A stretch of 21,871 nt of DNA, taken from contig JAFAWJ010000004.1 in NCBI GenBank assembly GCA_019242065.1, positions 1-21,871 of the forward strand, in the 5' to 3' direction. The translations under genes were made by a program, and so were the position numbers. This DNA is from Chloroflexota bacterium (lineage in GTDB: Bacteria > Chloroflexota > UBA6077 > CF-72). How positions within the stretch are numbered: the stretch's first letter is position 1; every line of letters begins with the position of its first letter. The notes beneath the pieces were generated by a model. It was not told the DNA's origin, ran no database searches, and worked only from the letters and a program-made list of their open reading frames with translations. This document shows positions 6,505 to 13,082 of this stretch, piece by piece.

Positions 6505-7173
6505 CTAGATGCGGCGCTCCAGTGTGAACTCCCAGTGAAACGCGCCCGCCGACTGCTCGCGATCCCGCAGATCGATCACCTCGAACCCGCGGTGCAGGTC
6601 GATCAGCGTCCGCGTGTCGCAATAGAAGTGCGGGTGCGCCTTGTCATTGGGATCGCCGTCGACGACAAACGTATCGGGCGCCACCTCGCGCCCTCTGCCG
6701 TACTGCGCGTTGCGCCGCGAGAGCATCGTCCCGACGTACAGCCCGCCCGGCACCAGGACACGTCGGATCCCGTCAATCGCCTGCCGCGCCACGTCCCCGT
6801 CGCCGTGGTACAGCACGTTCCAGGCGACCACCGCGTCGAAGCTCTCGCCATTGAACGGCAGCGCGTAGAACGTGCCGAGCTGATAGTCGACGCTGAGGCC
6901 TGCCATCGATGCCTGCTGGCGCGCATAGGCCAGGCCCGATTCGCTGGCGTCGATCCCGACACACGCATAACCCTCGCTCGCCAGGTACCGGGCATGCCGG
7001 CCGATGCCGCACCCGACGTCGAGCACCCGCCGCAGACCACGCGCCCGCATCGCGCCGGCCAGGGCCTCGACCAGCGGCTCAGGCGCTAGCCACGCCGCCC
7101 GCGCGCCTGCGTCTTTCCAGCGTTCGTTCCAGGTCTCGTGCGCCGTCGCCAGGTGCGCGGTGGGGTCCGACAT
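6505..7173 (-). CDS. Class I SAM-dependent methyltransferase (TehB/UbiE-like fold)
   Basis: A 222-residue cytoplasmic methyltransferase. Motif I is VLDVGCGIG at residues 50-58. The acidic residue that holds the SAM ribose is probably D75 in VGIDAS. Motif III/IV region is FDAVVAWNVLYH (112-123), and RRVLVPGGLYVGTML matches the usual strand after motif IV. The small domain and the HYYC-like stretch HPHFYCDTRTLIDL resemble the TehB-type methyltransferases, but the substrate is unknown. The ATG has GAGG only 3 nt upstream and a TAGCAT hexamer 8 nt upstream, so the message may be leaderless. It is 94 bp upstream of the PRC-barrel gene on the same strand and may or may not share its transcript. Confidence 0.88.
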   Translation of the reverse strand: MSDPTAHLATAHETWNERWKDAGARAAWLAPEPLVEALAGAMRARGLRRVLDVGCGIGRHARYLASEGYACVGIDASESGLAYARQQASMAGLSVDYQLGTFYALPFNGESFDAVVAWNVLYHGDGDVARQAIDGIRRVLVPGGLYVGTMLSRRNAQYGRGREVAPDTFVVDGDPNDKAHPHFYCDTRTLIDLHRGFEVIDLRDREQSAGAFHWEFTLERRI

Positions 7174-7181
7174 ACGCCTCG

Positions 7182-7187
7182 ATGCTA
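7182..7187 (-). promoter_or_regulatory. Candidate -10 hexamer for a leaderless methyltransferase message
   Basis: On the minus strand TAGCAT is followed by 8 nt and then the ATG at 7173. The spacing fits a transcript that starts at or next to the start codon. No -35 match is evident. The same arrangement is seen at two other genes in the window. Confidence 0.3.
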
Positions 7188-7243
7188 GCCCAGCTCAGCC
7201 GCCACCTTGAGGTATGCTCCCGCGCGCCGTAGCCTCCCCAGAG

Positions 7244-8323
7244 ATGAAAGTTTCTCTGGTATGTGGTGCCCATTACGAGGGCGCGGAGGCACACTTGCAG
7301 CGTCCGCCGGTGCCGCCGGCTCGTTGTGATCCGGTAATCGCCGCTCAGAGCTTTGACCACTACCTGAGCTACGCGGCGCTCGCCGACGAGCTTGGCTTTG
7401 ACTGGGTCAGCGTCTCCGAGCACCACTACTCGCCGCTGATCCTGGCACCGTCGGTCGCGCCCCTCGCCGGCGCCTTGACCCAGATCGTCAAACGCGCACG
7501 TCTGGCCTTACTGGGCCCGCTGGCCTCCGTCAACAACCCGGTCCGCCTGGCCGAAGAGATCGCCATGCTGGATCAGCTCAGCCATGGGCGGCTGATCGTG
7601 CTGCCGTTGCGCGGCTCGCCCAGTGAGTTCAACGTGTACGGCCCACAGCCAGTCTCGGACACCCAACCGCGCACGCAGGAAGCCGCGCGCCTCATCCGCA
7701 AAGCGCTGAGCGACCCCGAGACGTTCGCCTGGGACGGCGAGTACTTCCACTACCCGACCGTCTCCGTCTGGCCGCGCGCCGTGCAGCAGCCGTATCCACC
7801 GATGTATTTCTCTGGCAATAGCCCCACGTCGGCGGCCTTCGCCGCGGCTGAGCACCTGGGCGTGTGCCTGTCGTTCCACCCCGCGTCGTACGTGGGCGAG
7901 ACGTTCAGGTCGTACCTGCGCGCCACGGCGGACCACGGTTGGCAACCCACCCCCGATCAGCTGGTGTATCGCAACTTCGTGGTGGTCGCCGATACCGACG
8001 CGCGTGCCGACGAGATCGAGGCGAATTTCCTGGGACCCGGCCAGCGTGGATTGTTGCGCGGTCCCACTCCGGACGGCAGCAGCGCCAACGGGCACGCCAA
8101 CACACCGTCTGCTGCCCCGGGCCATATCTTTTTTGCTGGCGGCCCGGACCGGGTCGTCGAGCGCATCCGCGCGTTCCACGCCGAGACCGGCGCTGGCGTC
8201 ATCGACCTGATCTTCAGTGGCGGTCAGACCCCGCCCGAGGACGTTCGACACTCGATCGAGCTCTTTGGTCGGGAGGTCCTGCCGCGCATTCGCGAGCTCG
8301 CCCCGGTGGAGGCAACCGCATGA
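7244..8323 (+). CDS. Luciferase-like monooxygenase (LLM) family flavin oxidoreductase
   Basis: A 359-residue TIM-barrel flavin-dependent oxidoreductase of the bacterial luciferase superfamily. The MKVSLVCGAHYEG start is the expected first strand. WVSVSEHHYSP holds the conserved EHH of the family. RARLALLGPLASVNNPVRLAEEIAMLDQLSHGRL is the family's central signature, and TQEAARLIRKALSDPE with FAWDGEYFHYP fits the alkanal-monooxygenase-like branch. I chose ATG 7244 because it matches the family start; ATG 7214 in frame would add ten residues and has GAGG only 1 nt away. The stop overlaps the start of the hydrolase gene (ATGA), so the two are translationally coupled and may act on the same substrate, oxidation then hydrolysis. 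The substrate is unknown. Confidence 0.9.
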   Translation: MKVSLVCGAHYEGAEAHLQRPPVPPARCDPVIAAQSFDHYLSYAALADELGFDWVSVSEHHYSPLILAPSVAPLAGALTQIVKRARLALLGPLASVNNPVRLAEEIAMLDQLSHGRLIVLPLRGSPSEFNVYGPQPVSDTQPRTQEAARLIRKALSDPETFAWDGEYFHYPTVSVWPRAVQQPYPPMYFSGNSPTSAAFAAAEHLGVCLSFHPASYVGETFRSYLRATADHGWQPTPDQLVYRNFVVVADTDARADEIEANFLGPGQRGLLRGPTPDGSSANGHANTPSAAPGHIFFAGGPDRVVERIRAFHAETGAGVIDLIFSGGQTPPEDVRHSIELFGREVLPRIRELAPVEATA

Positions 8324-9204
8324 TGGATCGCCAGATGCAGCTCTTCGCGGAGCTGCAGGCCGAGATCGCCGCGCCGCGACCACGCCACGACCACGCCGGC
8401 GTCGTCAGTTATTACGGGATCACGTACGCCGCGGTGCCCGGCTTCCGACCACTCGTGCTGGACCTGCACCGGCCGGCGGCGTCGGCGGGTCCGGTGCCGA
8501 TTCTGGTGTGGCTCCACGGCGGCGGCTGGATGGGTGGCGATCGCGCGATGGGTCACGCCATCGAGATGGTTCCGCGCGGCTTCGCGGTCGCCGCGGCGCA
8601 GTATCGGCTGAGCGGTGAAGCGCAGTTCCCGGCCCAGCTGCACGATCTCAAGGGCGCCGTCCGCTGGCTGCGCGCGAATGCGTCCAGGTTCGAACTGGAC
8701 GCCGAGCTCGTCGTGGCCTGGGGCGCCTCGGCGGGTGGTCACCTGGCGTGCCTGCTTGGCCTCACTGGTGGCGACCCGGAGCTGGAAGGTGACGTCGGCG
8801 GCAACCTGGACCAGTCGAGCGCTGTCCAGGGCGTGATTGATTACTTCGCGCCTGCCGATTTTCTGAGTATGAGCCGTGGGCAGCCAGGCAGGCCTGACCC
8901 GGTTGCGCGACTTCTCGGCTATCCAGCCGCGGAACGGCCCGACGCGGCGCGGGTGGCCATGCCTATAGCCCACGTGGGTGCCGGCGCTCCGCCGTTTCTG
9001 ATCATGCATGGCGACGCCGACCCGGTCATGCCGCTGGCGCAGAGCCAGGCGCTGCAAAGTGCGCTGACGGGCGCGGGGGCCGAGGCCACGCTGGTCGTGC
9101 TGCCGGGCGCGCTGCACGAGGATCCCGCCTTCTGGAGCGATGAGAGCCTGGCGCACGTTTCCAAATTCCTCGAGCGCAGTCTGCGCGCGAGCGCGCGCGT
9201 TTGA
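8320..9204 (+). CDS. Alpha/beta hydrolase (HSL/BD-FAE-type carboxylesterase)
   Basis: A 294-residue serine esterase of the alpha/beta hydrolase fold. HGGGW at 66-70 forms the oxyanion hole. The nucleophile elbow is GASAG at 135-139, with S137. The likely acid is D234 in HGDADPVMP, and the likely histidine is H266 in GALHED. This is the hormone-sensitive-lipase or feruloyl-esterase-like pattern for short-chain esters. The ATG at 8320 overlaps the TGA of the preceding oxidoreductase by 4 bp (ATGA), and the reading frame happens to stay open far upstream; that extension is a shadow because it covers the oxidoreductase gene. No signal peptide is seen, so it is cytoplasmic. A small AGGCG-aa-CGCCT hairpin lies directly after the stop. 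Confidence 0.92.
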   Translation: MMDRQMQLFAELQAEIAAPRPRHDHAGVVSYYGITYAAVPGFRPLVLDLHRPAASAGPVPILVWLHGGGWMGGDRAMGHAIEMVPRGFAVAAAQYRLSGEAQFPAQLHDLKGAVRWLRANASRFELDAELVVAWGASAGGHLACLLGLTGGDPELEGDVGGNLDQSSAVQGVIDYFAPADFLSMSRGQPGRPDPVARLLGYPAAERPDAARVAMPIAHVGAGAPPFLIMHGDADPVMPLAQSQALQSALTGAGAEATLVVLPGALHEDPAFWSDESLAHVSKFLERSLRASARV

Positions 9205-9241
9205 AGGCGAACGCCTGTAAACCACGCACATGTAAAGAGAA

Positions 9242-9378
9242 GGACCTGTCAACGACAGAAACACTTGTCATAGACAAGGACCTGTCGGAGGCACAAGACG
9301 TACCTCTTGGAGACGAGGACCTTTCGGAGGCACAAGACGTACCTCTTGGAGACGAGGACCTCTCGGACGGAGAGACGA
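9242..9378. repeat. 39-bp direct repeats with degenerate flanking copies
   Basis: Units 9278-9316 and 9317-9355 are 39 bp each and differ at one base (the seventh, G versus T). Both begin GGACCT and contain TCGGAGGCACAAGACGTACC. A diverged copy precedes them at 9242-9277, and a truncated one follows at 9356-9378. There are no spacers, so this is not a CRISPR array. Confidence 0.82.
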
Positions 9379-9396
9379 ACCTGTCGTCGCGTGAGA

Positions 9397-9433
9397 AAGG
9401 ACCCGCGGCCCGAAGAGTGAGCCGTGGGTCCTT
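9397..9433 (-). terminator. Rho-independent-type hairpin after the small secreted protein gene
   Basis: AAGGACCCGCGGC (9397-9409) pairs with GCCGTGGGTCCTT (9421-9433), 13 bp with one G-T pair and an 11-nt loop. On the minus strand the stem's end plus flank reads CCTTTCTCAC, a modest T tract. It lies 20 bp past the stop of the minus gene and could also stop plus-strand transcription from the hydrolase gene. Confidence 0.55.
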
Positions 9434-9453
9434 CGCGAAGGTCGAAAAGAGGC

Positions 9454-9882
9454 TTAGCGGCCCTGGGTCCAATCTGGACCAACGGCGCCTGTATCAGGCG
9501 TCGGCTGCGCCGGCTGGCCGCAGATGCCCAGGTCCATCGAACCGATGTCCAGCGTCTCGCCTGGCTGCACCGTCACGTTGTAGCGGCTGGTCGTCAGCGA
9601 GGCTTCTGGATCGGAAATGGCCTCGACCGTGAAGTTCTGCGCGGCCGGCAGCCCGACCAGGGTGAACTTGCCGGTGCCATCTGTCAGGGTCTGGGCATTG
9701 GTACCTTCGGCGGTGACCACGATGTGGGCCGCCGGGGCGTCCTCGGCCGGTCCACAGGTGACGGCCCCGACCACCGTACCGGTGCTCGAATCAGCAACCG
9801 GGTCCGCCTGAGCGGCGACGGGCATGAGCAGGCCGCCGGCGAGCAGCGCGAGGGCAGAAGCGCGAACGATCATGGAGTGCAT
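9454..9882 (-). CDS. Secreted protein with carboxypeptidase-regulatory-like (Ig/beta-sandwich) domain
   Basis: A small exported protein of 142 residues. Residues 1-26 form a signal peptide (MHSMIVRASALALLAGGLLM, cut after AQA). Residues 35-118 match the carboxypeptidase regulatory / Cna-B-like pattern: GTVVGAVTC, the TLTDGTGKFTLVGLPAAQNFTVEAI turn, and the closing YNVTVQPGETLDIGSMDL strands. C43 and C121 sit at the two ends of the domain and could form a disulfide. The open frame extends 30 codons upstream, but ATG 9882 is preferred because AGGGAG lies about 8 nt before it and it starts the signal peptide. No catalytic residues are seen; a binding or structural role at the cell surface is likely. 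A leader of about 265 nt with stem-loops precedes it. Confidence 0.78.
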   Translation of the reverse strand: MHSMIVRASALALLAGGLLMPVAAQADPVADSSTGTVVGAVTCGPAEDAPAAHIVVTAEGTNAQTLTDGTGKFTLVGLPAAQNFTVEAISDPEASLTTSRYNVTVQPGETLDIGSMDLGICGQPAQPTPDTGAVGPDWTQGR

Positions 9883-9889
9883 GCAAAAT

Positions 9890-9915
9890 CTCCCTGGAGT
9901 ACTTGTTCCCAGGAG
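9890..9915 (-). promoter_or_regulatory. Hairpin that covers the ribosome binding site
   Basis: On the minus strand CTCCTGG (9915-9909) pairs with CCAGGGAG (9897-9890) with one bulged G and an 11-nt loop. The GGGAG half is the ribosome binding site for ATG 9882, so folding would hide it. Confidence 0.45.
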
Positions 9916-9967
9916 CGTGCACCTGATACCGTGGACGGCGAGAAGGGCAGCGCATTCCATTCTCGTC

Positions 9968-10004
9968 GCCACTCGCCGGGTGACCGCTCGGGGAGTGGCT
10001 TTTT
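9968..10004 (+). terminator. Intrinsic terminator on the plus strand
   Basis: GCCACTC (9968-9974) pairs with GAGTGGC (9993-9999), with a second stem CCGGG/CTCGG-type above one mismatch, and TTTTT follows at 10000-10004. The order stem then T tract fits the plus strand only. No plus-strand gene lies directly upstream; the nearest is the hydrolase ending at 9204. Confidence 0.6.
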
Positions 10005-10125
10005 GTCGTTCGAAGAGCCTGTGAGCAGCACATCACGGCGGTGCGGTAGGGGGGCCACCTCCTCTCGACGTGGCAACGCATCCAATGAGATAAACGCCGT
10101 GGCGAGCGCTTTTTCTTCGTCTGGC

Positions 10126-10145
10126 TGTTCACGTGTGAGTGAACA
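10126..10145. promoter_or_regulatory. Inverted repeat, putative operator
   Basis: TGTTCAC (10126-10132) and GTGAACA (10139-10145) form a perfect 7-bp dyad with 6 bp between. It falls just downstream of the predicted start of the minus transcript, where a repressor would block it. The size fits a TetR-type site, but no such regulator is in view. Confidence 0.45.
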
Positions 10146-10154
10146 CTTACCAAC

Positions 10155-10183
10155 ACAGTAGCGATCGATCTAGCCTCTGTCAA
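10155..10183 (-). promoter_or_regulatory. Sigma-70-type promoter for the small secreted protein gene
   Basis: On the minus strand a perfect TTGACA -35 (10183-10178) is followed by a 17-bp spacer and TACTGT (10160-10155) as a -10 that keeps the key T, A and final T. Transcription would start near 10148. Confidence 0.5.
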
Positions 10184-10257
10184 CATTTTTCGAGTCGACG
10201 CCATGCTGGTTCGGCCGTGTGCGCCTGAGCCACACCTGAGCAGGGGGCGGGTGCATA

Positions 10258-10830
10258 GTGCGTGGTATGCCGTTTCGTGTCGCGTTGTGTGCCGTGTCGG
10301 GATCGCTCCTGCTGGCGGCGGGCTGCAGTAGCGGAGCGCAACCCCTGCCTCCCAACGCGCTGACTGTCGCCCCCGTCGCTACACAAGTGGCCGCTATCCG
10401 CAGTGGCAGCGAGACCCCCAGCGGTACCGCCGTGGCCCTTGCGACCGAGCTTGCGCCCACGTTGCAAGTGCTGGAGCAGACCGTCGGCCCGGTCGCCACC
10501 TCGGTGGCACAGTCGACCGTTCACATGACCGGGTTGAACGTGACCTCCGCCGACACCACCATCGTCGTCCAGAACTCGGGCAGCTCAGCGGTCAACCTCG
10601 AGGGCTGGACCCTGCTGCTGGGGCCGAATATCCCGCTGACGCTGCCGAGTATCCAGATCGCGCCCGGTCAGTCGCTGACCCTGCACACGGCGGCAGGCAC
10701 CAACACCGCCAGCGATGTGTATCTGAACATCGCCTCGAACGGCAGCATCGCGACGACCTTCGCGCGCGGCCAGCGAGCGGTGCTGGTCGACCCCAATAAG
10801 CAGATCGCCAGCGTCTTCGCGAATACCTGA
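10258..10830 (+). CDS. Putative lipoprotein with lamin-tail (LTD) domain
   Basis: A 190-residue exported protein. The N-terminus MRGMPFRVALCAVSGSLLLA runs into AGC, a lipobox-like site with Cys23 as the likely lipidated residue. A Ser/Thr/Ala-rich linker reaches about residue 85. Residues 90-188 match the LTD beta-sandwich: TTIVVQNSGSSAVNLEGWTLLL, then LPSIQIAPGQSLTLHTAAG, and GQRAVLVDPNKQIASVF. In bacteria LTD domains occur on secreted or anchored proteins and are thought to aid binding, not catalysis. GTG 10258 is chosen because AGGGGGCGGG lies about 8-11 nt upstream; ATG 10267 is an alternative. Its stop lies in a hairpin shared with the convergent monooxygenase gene. Confidence 0.82.
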   Translation: MRGMPFRVALCAVSGSLLLAAGCSSGAQPLPPNALTVAPVATQVAAIRSGSETPSGTAVALATELAPTLQVLEQTVGPVATSVAQSTVHMTGLNVTSADTTIVVQNSGSSAVNLEGWTLLLGPNIPLTLPSIQIAPGQSLTLHTAAGTNTASDVYLNIASNGSIATTFARGQRAVLVDPNKQIASVFANT

Positions 10831-10846
10831 GCCGGGCGCGGCTCAG
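10827..10846. terminator. Bidirectional hairpin containing both stop codons
   Basis: CTGAGCC (10827-10833) pairs with GGCTCAG (10840-10846) around GGGCGC. The TGA of the plus gene lies in one arm and the TGA of the minus gene in the other. There is no T tract on either side. Confidence 0.5.
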
Positions 10847-12072
10847 GCGCGGGTGAACGTGAAGCCCTGGGCTGAGGGGAGACCGAGCATCGCCCTGGTC
10901 CACGCCACGGAGATCCAGTCCCAGGTCAGGCCGTGGTGCGCCGCGGCGGCATTGGCGTCACGCCACAGGCGCTGCAGGTCAGACTTTTCGTACAGGCCGC
11001 TGCCGCCGCCCTCCTCATACAGGAAGCTGGCGACCTTGCGCGACGTCTGGGCGGCAAAGGCCTGATCGCGGCGTAACTTCGCGCGCACCAGCGGGTCGAC
11101 CTCGAGCGCAGGGACGCAGGAATAGCGCTCGGCGTTCTGCAGCGTCATCGCGTGCGCCGCGTCGACCTGGGCGACGGCGTTGGCGTAGCGCGCCATGTTG
11201 ACCGTCAACCCGTCGTCGATGTTGGCCGACTTGGATCGCAGCCGCTCTTCGTACACCTCCAGAAAGCCGCGCGCCGCGCCGAGCGCCGGGGCGCCCATCG
11301 CCGCGGTGAAGTTCGCCGAGGACAGTGCCCCGTACATCGGGTGACTGTGCAGCGCCCTGCCAGGCGCGGCGCCTTCCTCGATGTCTTTGTTCGAGACCGT
11401 CCGATGCTCGGGCACGAACACGTCGTTGGCCACGATCGTCTTGCTGCCCGTGCCCTTGAGTCCGACCGTGTACCAGTCGTCGACGATCTCGAAGCTTTCG
11501 CGCGGGATGAGCAGCCACCGCCGCTCGGGGACGGCGTCCTCGGCGGCATCGGGGCGTTTGATGGGCACCGCCGCGGTCAGCCAGTTGCAGTGGTCGACGC
11601 CGCTCGAGAAGAAGCCGCGACCCGTCCAGCGGTAGCCGCCGTCCACGGGCACCACGTCGCCGACCGTATTCACCACCGACGACGCCAGCGTATTCGGGTT
11701 GCTCCACAGCTCCTCTTGCGTCTCGGGCGGGAACAACGCCAGCAGCCACATGTGCGCCGTCCACAGCATGTGCACCCAACCCGTCGATGGACAGGCCGAG
11801 GCAAGCTCGATGGTCACGTCGATCATCGTCTGGCTGCCCAGCTCGGAGCCGCCGAAGCGTTTGGGCGTCATGATGCCGTACATGCCGTTTTCGAGCAGGT
11901 CGGCCACGTTCTCGGCGGGCAACCGCCGCAGTCGCTCCGTCTCCGGCACACGCTCGCGGAGGATGGGCTTCAGCGCGCGCGCACGCTCCAGGGCTTCTTC
12001 GTAGGTGGCTGGAACGGCAGGCTTGGATGTGAGCGTGTACACCGGGCGCTCGTCGACGGCTAGCAGTGTCAA
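10843..12072 (-). CDS. Flavin-dependent monooxygenase, HsaA / acyl-CoA dehydrogenase-fold (group D)
   Basis: A 409-residue oxygenase component that would use reduced flavin from a separate reductase to hydroxylate a (probably aromatic) substrate. The N-terminal helical domain has ERLRRLPAENVADLLENGMYGIMTPKRFGGSE and ELASACPSTGWVHML, typical of HsaA-like proteins. The beta domain carries YRWTGRGFFSSGVDHCNW and VGLKGTGSKTIVANDVFVPEHR. The C-terminal helical bundle ends RAMLGLPSAQGFTF. The start chosen is TTG 12072 (MTLLAVDERPVYTL), because GGAGGAGGA lies about 8 nt upstream; a longer frame to 12171 would overlap the regulator gene start. It is divergent from a LysR-type gene 98 bp away, which probably controls it. 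The flavin reductase is not in view and the substrate is unknown. Confidence 0.88.
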   Translation of the reverse strand: MTLLAVDERPVYTLTSKPAVPATYEEALERARALKPILRERVPETERLRRLPAENVADLLENGMYGIMTPKRFGGSELGSQTMIDVTIELASACPSTGWVHMLWTAHMWLLALFPPETQEELWSNPNTLASSVVNTVGDVVPVDGGYRWTGRGFFSSGVDHCNWLTAAVPIKRPDAAEDAVPERRWLLIPRESFEIVDDWYTVGLKGTGSKTIVANDVFVPEHRTVSNKDIEEGAAPGRALHSHPMYGALSSANFTAAMGAPALGAARGFLEVYEERLRSKSANIDDGLTVNMARYANAVAQVDAAHAMTLQNAERYSCVPALEVDPLVRAKLRRDQAFAAQTSRKVASFLYEEGGGSGLYEKSDLQRLWRDANAAAAHHGLTWDWISVAWTRAMLGLPSAQGFTFTRA

Positions 12073-12103
12073 CGTGGTCCTCCTCCTCGAGTCTCTGCAG
12101 GCC

Positions 12104-12132
12104 AGCGTACGTTCGGGTCGATCGAGATTCAA
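12104..12132 (-). promoter_or_regulatory. Candidate promoter of the monooxygenase gene
   Basis: On the minus strand TTGAAT (12132-12127), a 17-bp spacer and TACGCT (12109-12104) form a -35/-10 pair. It leaves a short leader of about 25 nt before the ribosome binding site and TTG start. Confidence 0.45.
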
Positions 12133-12157
12133 GAACAGATCATGCCGTAAACTGTTC
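12133..12157. promoter_or_regulatory. Inverted repeat, likely LysR-type regulator site
   Basis: GAACAG (12133-12138) and CTGTTC (12152-12157) are perfect inverted half-sites 13 bp apart. The left half touches the -35 of the monooxygenase promoter, and the right half overlaps a TAAACT hexamer (12148-12153) that could be the -10 of the regulator gene. It would suit both activation and self-repression. A classic T-N11-A core is not obvious. Confidence 0.5.
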
Positions 12158-12170
12158 CAGGTTTTTCGCA

Positions 12171-13082
12171 ATGTTCGATACGACTGAGCTGCAAGTCCTG
12201 GTCGGTTTGCAGGCCGGCAAGACCCTGTCCGATATCGGCGAGGAGCTGCTCCTCAGCCACCCGTCCGTCAGCAAGACGCTGCGCGCTGCCGAGCACAAAG
12301 CCGGTCTCAAGCTGACCGAGCGACACGGCCGGCGTCTGCGGCTGACCCTTGACGGCGCTCGCGTCGCAGCGGCGGCGCACGAAACGCTGCTGAAACTGCA
12401 CGAGCTCGACACGATGCTGACCGGCATCAAAACCGGCGACCGCGGCGCCCTGCGCATCGTCGCCAGCAACGGCATTTCCAGCTACGTGCTGCCGCCGGTG
12501 ATCAGCCAGCTGCTCCACGTGGTGCACGAGGTCGACCTGCGCATTCACGGCTCGGAGGCCAACACGAACATCTGGGAGATGTTCGATACAGGCGGGTTCG
12601 AAGTGGCGATCGCGCGCACACTGCCGCCGGCGCACATTCCGGCCACGCATCTGTTCGACGACGAGCTGTGCCTGTGCGTCGCGGCGGACTCCGAGCTCGC
12701 CCGGCGGCGCAACGGCGAGATTCGCTGGCCGGACCTGTCGAGCTACACGCTCATCGGACCCATCGGCAACGAGGACATGTGGCGTCAGTTTTCGCTGCTC
12801 GGCATCCGCCCGCGGCGGCGCATCCAGGTGTCCAACGCGGTGCTGGCCAAGCGCTTCGTCGAAAACGGCGAGGCGCTGGCGCTGATGTACCGCACAGTCG
12901 CCCTCGAGGAAGCCGCACAGGGGCGCATCGCGATCCTGCGCCTGCCCGAGGCCTCACCCACGGTCTCTTACTGGCTGGCGACCCGCACGCCCGACGGCAC
13001 CTCGCCTCTGCTCGACAAATTTCTGCGTCTCCTGCACGCACACGTGCGGTCACTCAGTCCCGCGCTGCGCCAGGTCGCCTGA
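12171..13082 (+). CDS. LysR family transcriptional regulator
   Basis: A 303-residue DNA-binding regulator. Residues 4-62 form the winged helix-turn-helix: LQVLVGLQAGKTLSDIGEELLLSHPSVSKTLRAAE then the wing LKLTERHGRRLRLTLDG. Residues 92-295 form the periplasmic-binding-protein-like effector domain, with GALRIVASNGISSYVLPPVISQLL, FEVAIARTL and NEDMWRQFSLLGI. ATG 12171 has CCAGG about 10 nt upstream. It is divergent from the flavin monooxygenase and probably senses a substrate or product of it. Its last 33 bp overlap the 3' end of the convergent DedA-like gene. The inducer cannot be told from sequence. Confidence 0.92.
   Translation: MFDTTELQVLVGLQAGKTLSDIGEELLLSHPSVSKTLRAAEHKAGLKLTERHGRRLRLTLDGARVAAAAHETLLKLHELDTMLTGIKTGDRGALRIVASNGISSYVLPPVISQLLHVVHEVDLRIHGSEANTNIWEMFDTGGFEVAIARTLPPAHIPATHLFDDELCLCVAADSELARRRNGEIRWPDLSSYTLIGPIGNEDMWRQFSLLGIRPRRRIQVSNAVLAKRFVENGEALALMYRTVALEEAAQGRIAILRLPEASPTVSYWLATRTPDGTSPLLDKFLRLLHAHVRSLSPALRQVA

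Larger units (their letters stand above)
9205..9453. other. Non-coding convergent gap with a series of small hairpins
   Basis: Stem-loops in order are AGGCG-N2-CGCCT (9205-9216), CTGTC-N3-GACAG (9246-9258), CTTGTC-N3-GACAAG (9264-9278), CAAGA-N6-TCTTG twice (9294-9309, 9333-9348), CTCTC-N5-GAGAG (9360-9374) and a strong 13-bp stem (9397-9433). A plus frame stays open across it, but it has no start signal and then runs over the opposite-strand gene, so I do not call a CDS. Confidence 0.6.
9883..10147 (-). promoter_or_regulatory. Long structured 5' leader, possible cis-acting RNA
   Basis: If the promoter at 10155-10183 is used, the message carries a leader of about 265 nt. It contains a TGTTCAC-N6-GTGAACA stem (10126-10145), a 7-bp plus 5-bp stem at 9968-9999, and a stem at 9890-9915 that includes the ribosome binding site. 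It does not match any riboswitch class I can recognise by eye. Confidence 0.4.

Noticed and set aside
9278..9355. CRISPR array
   Set aside because: Two adjacent 39-bp units have no spacers between them, and no cas gene is present.
9201..9632. Acidic 143-aa plus-strand frame with 13-residue repeats
   Set aside because: It starts at a TTG overlapping the hydrolase stop without a ribosome binding site, and its second half is antisense to the secreted-protein gene. The 39-bp repeat length being a multiple of three makes the pattern look coding by chance.
9883..9972. Thirty-codon upstream extension of the small secreted protein
   Set aside because: It would place residues ahead of a clear signal peptide and lacks a ribosome binding site; ATG 9882 has both.
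9883..10150. Known riboswitch such as c-di-GMP or cobalamin class
   Set aside because: I looked for the conserved core words of the common classes on the minus strand and found none; kept only as an unassigned structured leader.
12073..12171. Longer monooxygenase start at TTG 12171
   Set aside because: It would overlap the LysR start, its extra 33 residues are Arg-rich and unlike the family, and a strong GGAGGAGGA site supports TTG 12072.
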